Shown piece by piece: positions 36,961 through 48,188 of a stretch of DNA of 64,000 nt. The position numbers and the translations under genes were made by a program. The first letter of the stretch is position 1. Each line of letters starts with the position of its first letter. The notes beneath the pieces are model-generated. The model had not been told where the DNA came from and made no database searches. It saw only the letters and a program-made list of their open reading frames with translations. Source of the DNA: Theristus sp. LFF4_11 (Eukaryota > Nematoda > Chromadorea > Monhysterida > Xyalidae); NCBI GenBank assembly GCA_030248135.1, contig JASANC010004751.1, positions 62,001 through 126,000 on the forward strand. Direction: 5' to 3'.

Positions 36961-37684
36961 CAGAGATGTCAAGAAAAAAAAATTTTCTATTTTTTTTTAA
37001 ATTTTTTTTTAAATTTTTTTTTTAAATGAAAGTTGTTCAGAATTTTTCAGGGAGTCCGAATATCACCATCTGAGGAGCCACCGACTTACCATATGACCCC
37101 CACTCATATGGGAGGAGGGTGAAAATTTCAGACTTGGTTTCGGCGACCCCATTTTCCCACCGACGACATCACGTCTCGTGTTTTGCCTCTCAATTCACCT
37201 CAAATAACATGGAAACAAGTTCCACAACAAACCGGTGTGATCATGCTGACGACACGAGGCGAAACAGCAACGAGCAACCAACGAAGTTACGCTTGCAGTG
37301 GCAGACAGTGCAATTTCCACCTTTCGAGATCCTGAAAAACGATGCGTAAATGTGAGTTCTCTGCTTCTATCTCACCTTAGCGACATCGGAATTTGTTGAA
37401 CTAGCCTTTGCGACGCTCAAGTACTTCAATGCGCGAGTCGATCATCACTCACCAAGGCTGAAAACAGTCGATAAATCAATCCAGAATACCACCTGCAGCG
37501 TTGAAGACTAAGTGACAAGGTAAAGTCAAAGAAAATTTTTGTTGAACTTTCGAAAAATTATGCCAAAAACGGCATTTTCAGGGCACATTAAAGAAAAAAT
37601 TTCAAAAATTTTTAATAAAAAAAATGCTCTTTTTTTACTTAAAAAAAAATTAAAAAAAAATTTTTTTTGACCCTTACATCTCTA
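36961..37684 (+). mobile_element. hAT miniature element, AGAGATGT-ended family, copy 1
   Basis: Begins CAGAGATGTCAAG and ends CTTACATCTCTA with an exact 8-bp duplication GTACAGGC at 36953-36960 and 37685-37692. The body is nearly the same as 51253-52012 in the other orientation. Both contain the same 76-codon frame (here 37119-37349), identical in the two copies, without a known domain. Confidence 0.88.
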
Positions 37685-38103
37685 GTACAGGCCCAGCAGA
37701 CCCAACCACCAAATCGAAAGATTTTTTGAAACAAAAGCACGAATTACACATCCGCTCCGTGAACGTCTGTGAACAAAACGTATTTATTACCAGACTTTTT
37801 TCGGTTGTTGCATTGCGTTCAGTGCGGTCTGTGTGCACCATAGCGCTCAAGCTAATCGTACGCTGTCTCGTATCATAGCCGAAGCTAAAAAACATCAAAA
37901 AATATACTTTCAGATTTAAACATGTAACACAACATAGAAAGTCGGGACCTACTGAAACATCAACTTGTCATAAACGTGCATGATTATGAAGGAAATGTCA
38001 TAGGACTGTTTTCGGTCTTGACCCGATATTATAAATCGTTTGAGTTTCAAAATTCACATTTTTCAAAAATAGGTATGTTTGTCCGAATCTTTAAAGTAGT
38101 GGA

Positions 38104-38874
38104 CTACAGTCTATCACGCTAATATATGCAACTCGCTGATTGGTCGGCTCCTCACGCTCCGCACCCTGGGAACGGGATTCAGAAAAAATCATGTTTTTTT
38201 GTTGTTCAGCGGTTTGTTTTTATTGTTTTCATGCCGAAAAAACATTCTAAATAAAAAACTACCAAATTCCAAAAATTTGCATTGGTCACAATGTCAAAAA
38301 AATGTCTTTTTTGGTTGATTGACTGCGACGACGTCGTCTATGGTTTTTGGTTTAGTTTTTGCCTTTAGGCATGAAAAGAGCGTGCCGCCGCTGGCCGCTA
38401 CTGTGTGTCCGACCGAAGCACAGAGAAGAAGAACGCAGCAGGTGACAGTATTTATTGACAATGTGAACAATCTTTGAACAACAATGAATGGACATGGCGC
38501 ACCCAATGAATCAATTTTTAAAAGCGGGATGAAAACCGTCGAAATCGTTGGAAGCAAGCTTTGTTATTTTGTTTGTTTGTTTTAAATTTGTTTTGAACAC
38601 GCAGCAGCGGCCAGCGGTACGTTTGAAAGCAAAAATTCTCGACGACGTCGTCGCCGTCAATCAACCAAAAAAACTTCAGTTTACTAATTTTTTACCAATT
38701 CAAACGTTTGGAATTTTGTAGTTTTTGATTTAGAATTTTTTCGGCATGAAAAAAATGAAAACAAACCGCTGAACAACAAAAAAACATGATATTTTCTGAA
38801 TCCCGTTCCCAGGGTGCGGAGCGTGAGGAGCCGACCAATCAGCGAGTTGCATATATTAGCGTGATAGACTGTAG
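38104..38874. mobile_element. Long-inverted-repeat element, CTACAGTC ends (771 bp)
   Basis: The left end CTACAGTCTATCACGC and right end GCGTGATAGACTGTAG start inverted arms of about 180-200 bases that include GCTGATTGGTCGGCTCC, GCACCCTGGGAACGGG and GCGGTTTGTTTT. The centre has ACGACGTCG-type palindromes. It is related to 46446-48117 by the terminus and the GCTGATTGGTCG motif. No transposase. Confidence 0.82.
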
Positions 38875-39021
38875 TAGGCCCTGGATGGTGCTAAATAGAA
38901 TGGGTGGCGACACAGGTGAACTTAAAACACCGGTTCAAGGGTCGGTTTTTTGTAGCTTATTTTGTTTCCGAAAATATCTCGAAGACCAATGTTGCAAGTT
39001 GCAACCGTTCAGACTAAAATA

Positions 39022-39290
39022 CAGTATGGCCGAATAAATGAGGCAGTCCATCAAGGTGGGATCAGTCGCAGACTAGGAGTTGTATTTTTCAAAAATGCAA
39101 ACATAATTCCAAATCATGTGTGCAACGGAAAAAGAATGAACAGAATAGTGCGGATAATCTGTTAGTTTGAAAAAAAAAACGCGTCAAATTTGGCACATAA
39201 TTTGGTTTCTGAACGTCTTTTTTCTGCCGTTCAAAATTCGCGCGCTCCTTGAACCCTGAAAAAAGCTGCCATGTTCAATCGGCCATACCG
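39022..39290 (+). mobile_element. TA-flanked miniature element, AGTATGGCCG family, copy 1
   Basis: Ends CAGTATGGCCG and CGGCCATACCG lie between TA dinucleotides (39020-39021, 39291-39292), as expected for Tc1/mariner-type insertion. The body recurs at 41810-42073 (same orientation) and 40912-41182 (reverse). Confidence 0.85.
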
Positions 39291-39806
39291 TAGACGGTTT
39301 AATAAAGCGTCCATGCCAACATGATATGGACTTCACATGGTGCCAGATTCATGCGGATTTTCATTTGGACAATTGTGGTTATGTTTAAGTTTTATTGTTC
39401 GCCTTTGAAAAACACAAAAATAATCCGCCTAAAAATACGAAGTTCCTCTTAGCATAATTCAAGGCAACAACTGAAGCTAAAAACACATTTTGCTTAAATA
39501 TACAAGCAAAATTTTAGTTATTATCGAAGAATCAACTCGCAGGGCAGGGGTGACTTGGTGAAACGGTGCCTGCTATTTTTTTAAAAAGAATTTTAATTCT
39601 TAAAATTAATACTTAAAAGTTCGTACGCATATTTGCGAAAACGAGGTGTTGTACAATTTTGAGCGTTCGTCTGATTCATACATTATTTTTTATCAGTTAC
39701 AAATCAGGTATGCAAAGCGGTTGACACCAGGTTTACAGATCAGTTCATTAGCTACTGTAACAATTACATCCTCCACAAATGCTAAAAAAACATTGTCGTG
39801 AATGTA

Positions 39807-40520
39807 CAACAAGGTAAGCAAAAAAATGTTCCAATTTTAAAATTCTCTCACTGGCTTGTGCTGAGACCCAATGACTTAAAATTTGGAACACTGTTAGAAC
39901 TTTTCGAGAAGTTTTTCTGATCTATTTTTTAATGGTCTACCGTTTCAGTTCAGTTTAACAGCGTATTTTTTGAAAAAAATGCCTTTTTTGACACAAAAAT
40001 AATGTTTATCGATGATCTGGATTTTTTACTGCAAAAAAACAATCAGACTGCTGGTGAAAAAATCAGAGTGGCAAATTGTTGCAATTAAAAAAAGAAAAAC
40101 AAAATGCATTTGAAACGATAAATTCGCATCTGTTCTAAGCAGAACCGTTCACGCACACTCAGATTCGAAGTGAAACATCAGAGTTATCAAAGACTGCTCA
40201 AATGCGATTGGGCGTTTGGTATTTTCAAGCTACTACGTGCGTATTGCTTTTTTCATCTTGTTTTGTGTTGTAAACACTCGGGAATAGTTGTTACTTGTTA
40301 CAGCTAGATCAACCATCTGCATTTCACAACATTTGTCGATTTTTCATGTTTTCAGATATTCTGCTGTAGTGAATGATATGGGCAACATATCCCGAAAAAT
40401 ATTTTGGTCAAAAAACTTCCCAAGTGTTCTAATCTAATAATGTTTCAATTTTCAGCTGGAAACATCTCAGCACAAGCCAGTGAGAGCATTTTCAAGTTGG
40501 ACCTTTTTTAGCTCACCCTG
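39807..40520. mobile_element. Mariner-like element with long inverted ends (about 714 bp)
   Basis: The right end is the complement of CAGGGTGAGCTAAAAAAGG followed by TA. The left end after TA is similar (GGTAAGCAAAAAAATGTTCC). Both arms contain CTCTCACTGGCTTGTGCTGA. The ends have diverged; no coding sequence. Confidence 0.7.
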
Positions 40521-40662
40521 TACAAATGGCAAAAACGTGAAGTGGTTCAAGCATTTTGTGCAATGCCACAGTGAACTAAAACAAGTTGATATACGATGAA
40601 CTAAAAAACTGATTCGATGATTTGTTGAGTGATGAGCTTTCCATCAGTGCGGCAGTGCACAG

Positions 40663-42701
40663 TTACTGCAGCAGAATGCCAATGCTGACCGCCACAGCGA
40701 ATAGTGCGACAAGTGCGTTGAGTACAGTGCTGCCTGAATTGTTGCAGTACGTCTCGGCACATGAACACAATGAGACCTCAGGCGCCAGAATGCCGTCGCC
40801 CGTGTCCTCTGCCTTCTTGCATTCTTCCGGGTCTGGTTTCGCCCCGAGACAACCGTACTCATAGTTGAACCCTTCTGAAATTAGATTTTAATACAGTAAA
40901 ATTGTCATATACGGTATGGCCAATTAAACCTAGCTGCTTTTTTTAGAGTGCAAGGTGCGCGTAAAATTTGAATAAAAGAAAAACTTTTAGAAACATAACT
41001 GTGCGTCAAATTGACGTGTTTTTTCAAAATTAATTAGTTCTTCGAACGATTCTGTTCATTCTTTATTCCCTTGCACACACGATGAGAAAAAGTCCGACAA
41101 TCTTTAACAACACAAGATCTAGTCTGCAACTGGTCTCGCCTTGATTGAGGAGACAAGAAGTGCCTTATTTTATCGGTCATGCAGGCTGTTGTACATTGTA
41201 AGAAATCTGGCGTTTTCAATGGCGCGTTAAATAAGGCATTGGTATATTATCTTTCTTATTAAACGTGACCCAATATGCATTTGCACGCACAGATAGAGAA
41301 AATGTTTCATGGCTGCGCGGCAATTTGAAATCTGCAAAACTTAACGTATTCTGACGGCAGATTTGTGCAAGAAATTGAAAAAAAACAATTGGATTTTTTC
41401 TCACTAAATAAATTTATTTCATTTCATATTCGAATTACGTTCAGGCGCGAAACATTTTTTCAGCTGTGCGGCTTTTCCACACGTCATTCAACATTACTCG
41501 GCCTCCTTCGCACGAAAAGATAATAGTTGAAATATTACATACCGTAAAGTCTTGCATATAAGGTTCCTCCCACTTATAAGACCCCCACCCAAAAGTGGGC
41601 GGAGTGTCACACGGCGGGAAAACAAAAAATTCAAAATTTTGACTTGGTCAAAATCCTACCCCGTTTATAAGGCCCGAAATTCCTAATGTTCGCTTTATAA
41701 GACCTCCTCCCACTTATAAGGTTGTCACACGAAATTCCACTTTTTTCAGAAATTTTGATTTTCAAATTTATATAAGGAGACCTTATATGCAAGACTTTAC
41801 GGTAATCTAAAGTATGGCCGATTGAATAAGGCAGTCCATCAAGGCGGAATCAGGCGCAGACTAGGGGTTGTCTTTTTCAAAAATACCAACATAATTCCTA
41901 ATCATGTGTGCAAAGTAGAAAAATAAACAGAATAGCACGGTGAATCCACTGGTCTAAAAAAACGCGTCAAATTTGACACACAATTTGGTTTCTGAACGTC
42001 TTTTTTCTTTCATTCAAATTTCGCGCGCTCTTTACACCCTGAAAAAAGCTGCCATGTTTACTCGGCCATTCCGTACCACCCAGCCTGCCAGCCAGCCCAC
42101 ATCTGACGGTGCTTTGACGGAATTTTTTGTTATGAGAAGATCATGATCAAATTAACTGTCAGGTAATTTTGGTTTTCAGGCGACTCTCAGGCGTTGTTTA
42201 AATGGAATACGTCAGCTGGTGTTAATTAACGCCTACCGGCTTGCTTGGATACGCCAATCTGGTGTTTTTAACTAATTTTAACGCCGATAAAATGCCAGAT
42301 TTTTACAATATTTCAAAGTATTCCACAGCATTTGATAGAACATGAGTGCACAGTGCGCAACACGCAACACGCAACACGTTAATTCTTCACTTTGCCGCCC
42401 TTTGCCATTTATCGGTTCAAGTATTTCATTTCAATGAAAACAAAACAAACCGTCAAGTTTGGTCGTTTGCTTATAGCAACCTTTTCCGGTGCATTCTCCC
42501 AGTTTGCAGCCTTCCGCACCGAGACACCGGTAACACTTTATATCTTGTACCAGCGACTGTGTGCCGAAAACTGCTGAAATTACTCAATCATGTGAACTTG
42601 AATGTGATTTGTAACATCAGAAAAACGGTCACAAATACTTTTTACTCACCGTGATAAAAAGCAAAGGCTGCCAGCAAACTCAGCAAAAAGTAACGTATCA
42701 T
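40663..42701 (-). CDS. GPI-anchored Ly6/three-finger (u-PAR) domain protein
   Basis: Three exons, each joined in phase 1: 42701-42650, 42573-42451 and 40874-40663, giving 128 residues. Exon 1 is a signal peptide (MIRYFLLSLLAAFAFYH). The mature part starts IKCYRCLGAEGCKLGECTGK, then GCYKQ, FNYEYGCLG, EECKKAED, and SLCSCAETYCNN, ten cysteines ending in the CxC...CN signature of Ly6 domains. After the CNN comes a short spacer and a hydrophobic end (VLNALVALFAVAVSIGILL) with no polar tail, as for GPI attachment, so the protein should sit on the outer cell surface. Relatives include ODR-2-like proteins in nematodes and Ly6 modulators of receptors elsewhere; the partner cannot be read. Intron 2 (1.6 kb) holds three TA-flanked miniature elements. 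Confidence 0.82.
40912..41182 (-). mobile_element. AGTATGGCCG family, copy 3, diverged and inverted
   Basis: Starts CGGTATGGCC after TA and ends near TATCGGTCATGC. Inner segments (TGCGTCAAATTGACG, GATTCTGTTCATTC, CGCCTTGATTGA) follow copy 1 in reverse order. It is older than copies 1 and 2, judging from more substitutions, and lies in intron 2 of the Ly6 gene. Confidence 0.7.
41542..41802. mobile_element. TA-flanked palindromic miniature element (261 bp)
   Basis: Ends CCGTAAAGTCTTGCATATAA and its reverse complement lie between TA at 41540-41541 and 41803-41804. The centre repeats CCCACTTATAAGAC motifs. It is inserted just upstream of AGTATGGCCG copy 2 in the Ly6 intron. Confidence 0.85.
41810..42073 (+). 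mobile_element. AGTATGGCCG family, copy 2
   Basis: Starts AAGTATGGCCGATTG and ends CGGCCATTCCG followed by TA. The body is about as long as copy 1 and clearly similar along its full length (GGCAGTCCATCAAGG, AATCATGTGTGCAA, CTGAAAAAAGCTGCCATG). Confidence 0.82.
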
Positions 42702-43475
42702 ATTCTTCTGACGTATCACGTAACGTTCTTGACAACCACAAACTAAACTTGAAACCTTGAATAATTATTATTTACTGAATAATCATTTGTTTACCGAAAA
42801 CGCACGAATATATATTATTTACTGAATAATCAAGTTTCGGCAAAATGCCTTTAGTTTGTTATGAACGAAGTCACTTGCCACACACACGCTATTACTGATG
42901 ATTTTCAGTGAAATTTATAAAAAAATCCTTTTCAAGTTCTCGATATTGCAGGAAGTTGTGTTAATGGTTCCAGTTCGTATTGCGCAAAAACTCGACCAAG
43001 CGACAGCTCGCATTTGCTGTGAACCCGCTAGTGCCATGGAGATTTCCGTTAATTCAGTAGGTGGTGCACACGCAATTATACAATGCTTTTGCATTTGCTA
43101 TGAAACTGGTATTGATTCATGGTATTGATTATTATAACAAACAAAAACCCCAGTAGTTGTTTATGCTGCTTGGTAAGGTTGATCTTTCTCGATATACTTT
43201 TCGATCAATTCAGTGAAACGATTTGACTTGTTTTGTTGTTTACCACACACAGATTTGAGGTGCAAGCACATGAAAGCCTTTGACCAGGTTTATGTGGTTT
43301 ATACGCTTTGTTTACAGAAGTGTGGCAAAAATTACATCGATAACAGTTTCCAAAATGCAATATACAAATTCTCCGCGCTAGATACATCAGCAAAGAAAAG
43401 TTACTAAAAAGTAATCGAAAATCCACAGTTTCACTTTTTTTTGGAGCTGAAATTTAGGGATCATAGACGAAATAC
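42702..43475. other. Upstream flank of the Ly6 gene
   Basis: AT-rich with a near-repeat ATTATTTACTGAATAATCA at about 42766 and 42810. The plus-strand frames at 42898-43128 and 43213-43407 have no recognised domain. No exon is supported. Confidence 0.35.
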
Positions 43476-43483
43476 CATGGGAC

Positions 43484-43538
43484 TAGTGTTGTGTACCGAA
43501 GCGATTCTTTTCGGTTTCGGTTTCGGTTGAGAAAAATT

Positions 43539-43569
<31 letters not shown>

Positions 43570-44225
43570 GATGAAAAATATCTTTTTCGGTTTCGGTTTC
43601 GGTTCGGTTACCGAACATTGCACCTCTTCCAGTTTCGGTTTCGGTTACCGACAAAATATTTCATTTCGGTTCGGTTTCGGTTGATTTTCGGTTTCAAATG
43701 AAAAAGATTGCTTAATCGATGGCACATATATATTGCAAGTTGCATGCAACATAAATTATTCAGTTTCAGTGCTTTCAGGATAGATTCTCCGATAAATTGT
43801 AAAAATTTAAAGTGCGGTGGATAATGAATGCTAAAATGAAAAGAGGAAGAGGAACGGAACGGAACAACACAACACACCAAAACCACAGTGACAGTAATTC
43901 TGGTGTAGTGTAATCAGTGTTTCCACTTCCACTGTTTCAATTTTTACGGTTTTGTTTTATGTTGGTCAGGTTTCATTCAGCTAAGCTGAAATTTTTTTAT
44001 GTAACCGAAAAATAACCGAAAATTCAAAATTTTCGGTTTCGGTTTCGGTTGATGGACAATTTCTTTTTCGGTTTCGGTTTCGGTTCGGTTACCGAACACT
44101 GCACCTCTTCCGGTTTTGGTTTCGGTTACCGGTGCTCGAAAATGCAACGGTTTCGGTTTCGGTTGGTGATTTTTTTTTCGGTTTCGGTTCGGTTACCGAA
44201 AATTTCGGTAACCGACACATCACTA
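43484..44225. mobile_element. hAT miniature element built of TTTCGG arrays (742 bp)
   Basis: Ends TAGTGTTGTGTACCG and CGACACATCACTA are flanked by an exact 8-bp duplication CATGGGAC at 43476-43483 and 44226-44233. Both halves contain arrays of the hexamer TTTCGG/GGTTTC, broken by GGTTACCGAA palindromes, and there is an AT-rich middle. No transposase; frames through the arrays (such as 43454-43654) are repeat artefacts. Confidence 0.88.
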
Positions 44226-44233
44226 CATGGGAC

Positions 44234-45483
44234 CACAGATTGGTACGGAACCAAAAGACCGCACATGCCATAAGAGACTGCAGAAAATTTATTTGTTGAG
44301 CGCGTGTTTGGCTTTGAAATTTGCTTGTTCCTGATAAGTACCAAAGATGACAGACATTTTTAGGTAGGCGGGATACCTACCCGTGGGGGTGCCAATTTTT
44401 TGGGGTGGGGGTAAGTTGGACCCTCCGGTCGCCTATTAGGGAGAGTGCACCGGATGCTTATCGACTTATGTCCAGTGTCGAGTGCCACCCCCCCCCCCCG
44501 CATTTTTTATTGCAAATTTTTCAGTGAAAAACGTTTAGCATCTTTAACCCCAAAACCGATTAGCATCCGATCCGGTGCAACCCCTTCCTTAGCAGGTGAC
44601 CTGGGTACGAAATTAACCCTTGGGTTGTTAAAAAAACAACAAAAACCGTCATTTTTGTTAAGATTTTTTTTTTAATTTCAAAAATCAAAGTTGTGCTGAA
44701 TCAACCGGGGAGTGCGAAGAACCACATTTGACGTGCATGCGCCTCCCGAATGACTCCCGTGTGGCGGAACTTTTCAGATTTTGTTTTGGTGACCTCATTT
44801 ACCCTTTTTCCAAACCGTTATGCCTCTTTTTGTGTTTTGACTCCCAAACAGGGTTTGAAAAAAGTGAAAGCGATAAGTGATAGGTAATTCTGTCCGGTGT
44901 GACAAAAAAAAATAAATTTTTTTGTGACAATTTCTACTTTTAGGTCAAAGATCGACGAGCAAAGTCCAGATACCAATAGAAGCTTCTGCAATTGGTTTCA
45001 TGAGCTCGTTAATGGACTAAAAAGCGGTAAATTACTTTTACTGATTTTACTTTTCAAATTGGAGGAAACCAACTTGTCATCTCTTGATTGTTGCCGATTT
45101 GTCGTCTTGAAAAAGCGCGGCGTTGCCCATCAACAACAACGTGAACCGGTGCGTTTTCTGTCTGAAGTATTCAAGCAAGTACTGTAGAACACTGAAAAAT
45201 CATTTGGAACGAGATTCCACGACCTGGGTTTGGATCCACATGCTGCAAAAGGTAGGTCCAAATTGACGTCGGAGGCTAATGTTTTTCCACTTAAGTTTTT
45301 GTAAATTTTAAGGGACAGCTTTATTTTATTCTGAAAGTGCCATATTCGAACTCAGCGCGTCAGCGCGGTTCGAATGCACCTATTTTGAACTTGTCGACCA
45401 TCGAATTTTCCTTCGGCATTTTGAATTTTTTTTCAAATAATATTTTTTTAAATTTTTTTTTGGGATTTTCATTTTTTTCGAAC
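44234..45483. other. Unassigned stretch with a hAT remnant and one open frame
   Basis: About 44620-44850 is a truncated copy of the TAGGGTTGTTAAAC family (TTGGGTTGTTAAAAAAAC, GCGCCTCCCGAATGACTCC). The frame 44924-45187 (87 codons, after a TTTTAG acceptor-like site) has a coding-like composition but no recognised domain and no partner exon. Confidence 0.35.
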
Positions 45484-45573
45484 ACCCCCCCTCACCTGAG
45501 GTCCCGCTTTCGCTACTGGTGGGGGAGTCTAGTACCCGTGTCGAGGTAAAGGGGGAGGGAGGGGGGTACACGG

Positions 45574-45825
45574 CAGTAGCGAAAGTGCGGGGGGGGGTGC
45601 CGAAATTCAGCCGAAAATCCTGCACCCGTGTACCCCTCCCCCTTTACCTCGACACGGGTACTCGACTCCCCCACCTCCTCCACGAGAAAACACGGAATCG
45701 CACCCCCCCCCAAAGTAATTTTTGCATTTTTCTGGACGTTTGTGTCTGTCCCTTCCTGCATAAATTTTGTTGTCCCTGCACCTGACACCCTCCTCTAAAA
45801 TTAGGCAAACACCCCCATAGTTGTT
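45574..45825 (+). mobile_element. G/C-run element, CAGTAGCGAAAGTGCGGG family, truncated
   Basis: Starts CAGTAGCGAAAGTGCGGGGG and follows the element at 50013 (GCCGAAAATCCTGC, TTTACCTCGACACGGGTACT, GAGAAAACACGG, TTTGTGTCTGTCCC). The right end is lost. A right end of the same family (CCCGCTTTCGCTACTG) stops just before it at 45519. Confidence 0.65.
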
Positions 45826-45829
45826 CCAG

Positions 45830-46235
45830 AGCCGGGGGGTTGGGGGGGGGGGCGAAAAAGAGAGCTGGAGCAAATTTTTCAGATAGATAGATAGCTGGAA
45901 AATTTTGGGGGGGGCGGGGGGCCGGTCAAAATTTTGAAATCAGATAGATAGATAGCTAAAACGCTAAAAAGCTATAAAAACAGCTAAATAATGCTCAAAA
46001 CATGCTAAAAATCAAGTATAAACGCGTATTTTAACTAAAATTAGCAAAAATTTTCAAGAATTTCGACCAAAAATGGTAAATTTTGGTCAAAAATTGACTC
46101 ATTTTATGTCTTCGAGGACAAACATTTTCAGATAGATAGCTGGCTGAGAACTTTTTTAGATAGATAATAGCTGAGCCGAAAAAACCTTTCTGATAGAGAT
46201 AGATTCGAAAAAATTTTGGTGGGGGGCGGCGCTGG
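45830..46235 (+). repeat. G-run and GATAGATA repeat block, copy 2
   Basis: The same order as 18705-19002: G-run, GAGCAAATTTTTCAGATAGATAG, G-run, GGTCAAAATTTTGAAATCAG, GATAGATAGATAGC, GCTAAAACGCTAAAA. Here it continues with further GATAGATA units to about 46205. Confidence 0.65.
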
Positions 46236-46445
46236 AGCTTCTTTTTTAAAACGCACGCGCACCTCGCGTCCGCATGCTCATGCTCATGATCCACTAGCGC
46301 GCGTGCACACGCTCCGCACTCAACAAGAACTTGTTCAAAACGCAATTGTTCAGACATCTTCCTTCTTGAAAAGGCTTGGCTTAGGTTAGGATTCGATTAG
46401 GAGAATGTTAGGTTTAGAATTAGGCTTTAGGATCAGGATTTAGAA

Positions 46446-48117
46446 CTACAGTCGAACTCACTAAAATGTGGAATCAGCTGATTGGTCGACCGAGCGGAGG
46501 CTGGCGGAGGCTGCTCACACTCCGCACCGTTCTTTTTTCGTGGATTTGGATTTTATTGAAACGTGTTTTTATAAATTTCCAGCACCCTTTTTGTGCCAAA
46601 AATAAACTCAAAGGTTAGAGACCGCGAAATTTAGAAAATTTTTATTCCACAGCTCAACCAGGGGTCGAGATGGGGGGGTGGGGGGGGGGGGGAGGGGTAC
46701 CCCCCCCCCCAACCAATTCTAAACCCCCCCCCCCCACCCGGGCAACCCCCCCCCAAATTTTTGGTCAAAATAACCCCCCCCTCTCGAATTTGGGGGGGGG
46801 GCCAGCCCCCCCCCCCCCCCCTCCCAGAGTTCGACCTTCCAAACCCCCCCCCTACCAAATCCTGACCGTCTGACCACCCCCCCCCCCCCTTTGATTTTGA
46901 CTTTCGATGGAGACATTTTCTCTTGTATATCTGTATATTTCTCTCATTTGTAAGTATCTATATTATATGCATGTTTGTATCTCAATATATATTGTATGTT
47001 TTTTTGTATACGTACCATTTTGTTATACATTTACCACTTTGTACGTCAATGTTTTCAATACTGTACTTCAATATCAAGTCTCACCCGTGCAGCGTGTCTC
47101 GTTCGTGTAGCTTTCAGATGTCCCGACCCGAACGAAAATCAAAGCAAAATGTATGACTAGAGACTAGAGAGAGGCCTTGACTGGATGCTGTGGTTTCTAG
47201 CACTTTTATTCAACAACTTTTGGTCCGACCCCCCCCCCCCTAGAATTTTCGGTCTCGCTCGGGAACCCACCCCCCCCCCCCAACCAAATCGACCCCTACT
47301 AGCCATTTTTTGCCCAGACAATGTCATCGTCAAGAAAAAATTTTGGTCCGACCCCCCCCCTAGAATTTTCGGTCTCGCTCGGACCCCCCCCCCTAGAATT
47401 TTCGGTCTCGCTCGGGAGCCCCCCCAACCAAGTCGACCCCCCCCCACCCGGGACGACCCCCCCCCAAATTTGGGCGGACCCCCCCCTAAGATTCGCCAAA
47501 AATCGGGCTCGACCCCTGAGCTCAACTCAAAATGTATTTTTTGTTTAATGACGGCGATGACGTCGTCGCTTAATTTTTGCGTGTGGACTAAAAAATAAAA
47601 GCCTGAAAGGAGTGCCCTGTGCGTGGTTTGCTGCGTGCACCAAGAAAATGAACACAGCAGCTTACCAAAAACAACTTGAAAACGGTGAAAATGAAAAATG
47701 AAAGCAAAGTCGTCGTCGTGTCGTCGTCGTCCGCGAAGTCGGAACGTTTTTTTTTAATTGCGGACGCATGTCGATCGGTTAGCTAGGACTGAAACCCCCT
47801 TCAGCTGGCTACACAGCGCACTCATTTCAGGCCCTTGTCTTTCAGTTCACACGTAAAAATTAAGCGACGACGTCGTCGTCGTCGTCGTCAGTAAAAAAAT
47901 GCACTTTGAGCTGTTGAATAAAAAAATGAATTTCGCAGTTCTCCAACCCTTTGAGTTTATTTTTAGCATGAAAAGGGTGCTGGAAATTCACACTCATTCA
48001 AAAGAAACACGATTCAATAGAATCCAGATCCACGAAAAAAGAAGGGTGCGGAGTGTGAGCAGCCTCCCCTCGGCCGACCAATCAGCTGATTCCACATTTT
48101 ATTGAGTTCGACTGTAG
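46446..48117. mobile_element. Long-inverted-repeat element, CTACAGTC ends (1.67 kb)
   Basis: Left end CTACAGTCGAACTCAC, right end GAGTTCGACTGTAG. The arms, about 170-190 bases, share GGAATCAGCTGATTGGTCG, ACACTCCGCACC, GGATTTGGATT and CCAGCACCCTTTT. The interior contains a second G/C-run element (46660-47516) and CGTCGTCGT-rich stretches at 47560-47890. No transposase was found. Confidence 0.8.
46660..47516. mobile_element. G/C-run element with AGGGGTCGAG ends, nested
   Basis: Left CCAGGGGTCGAGA, right GGGCTCGACCCCTGA; inside are runs of 7 to 20 C or G separated by AAATTT-type spacers and repeated TAGAATTTTCGGTCTCGCTCGG units (three copies, 47240-47415). Open frames across it are only poly-Pro/poly-Gly artefacts of the runs. 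A right end of the same type occurs at about 52090-52112. Confidence 0.6.
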
Positions 48118-48188
48118 GTCCATTTTACCAATGTCTGACAACGAGTGTGCCGGTTTTTAGAAAAGAAGGGCAACCGGGGGCGGCCCCC

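Noticed and set aside
43454..44273. Frames with repeated Thr-Glu-Thr-Glu or Phe-Gly-Phe-Gly
   Set aside because: They come from the TTTCGG hexamer array of a miniature transposon.
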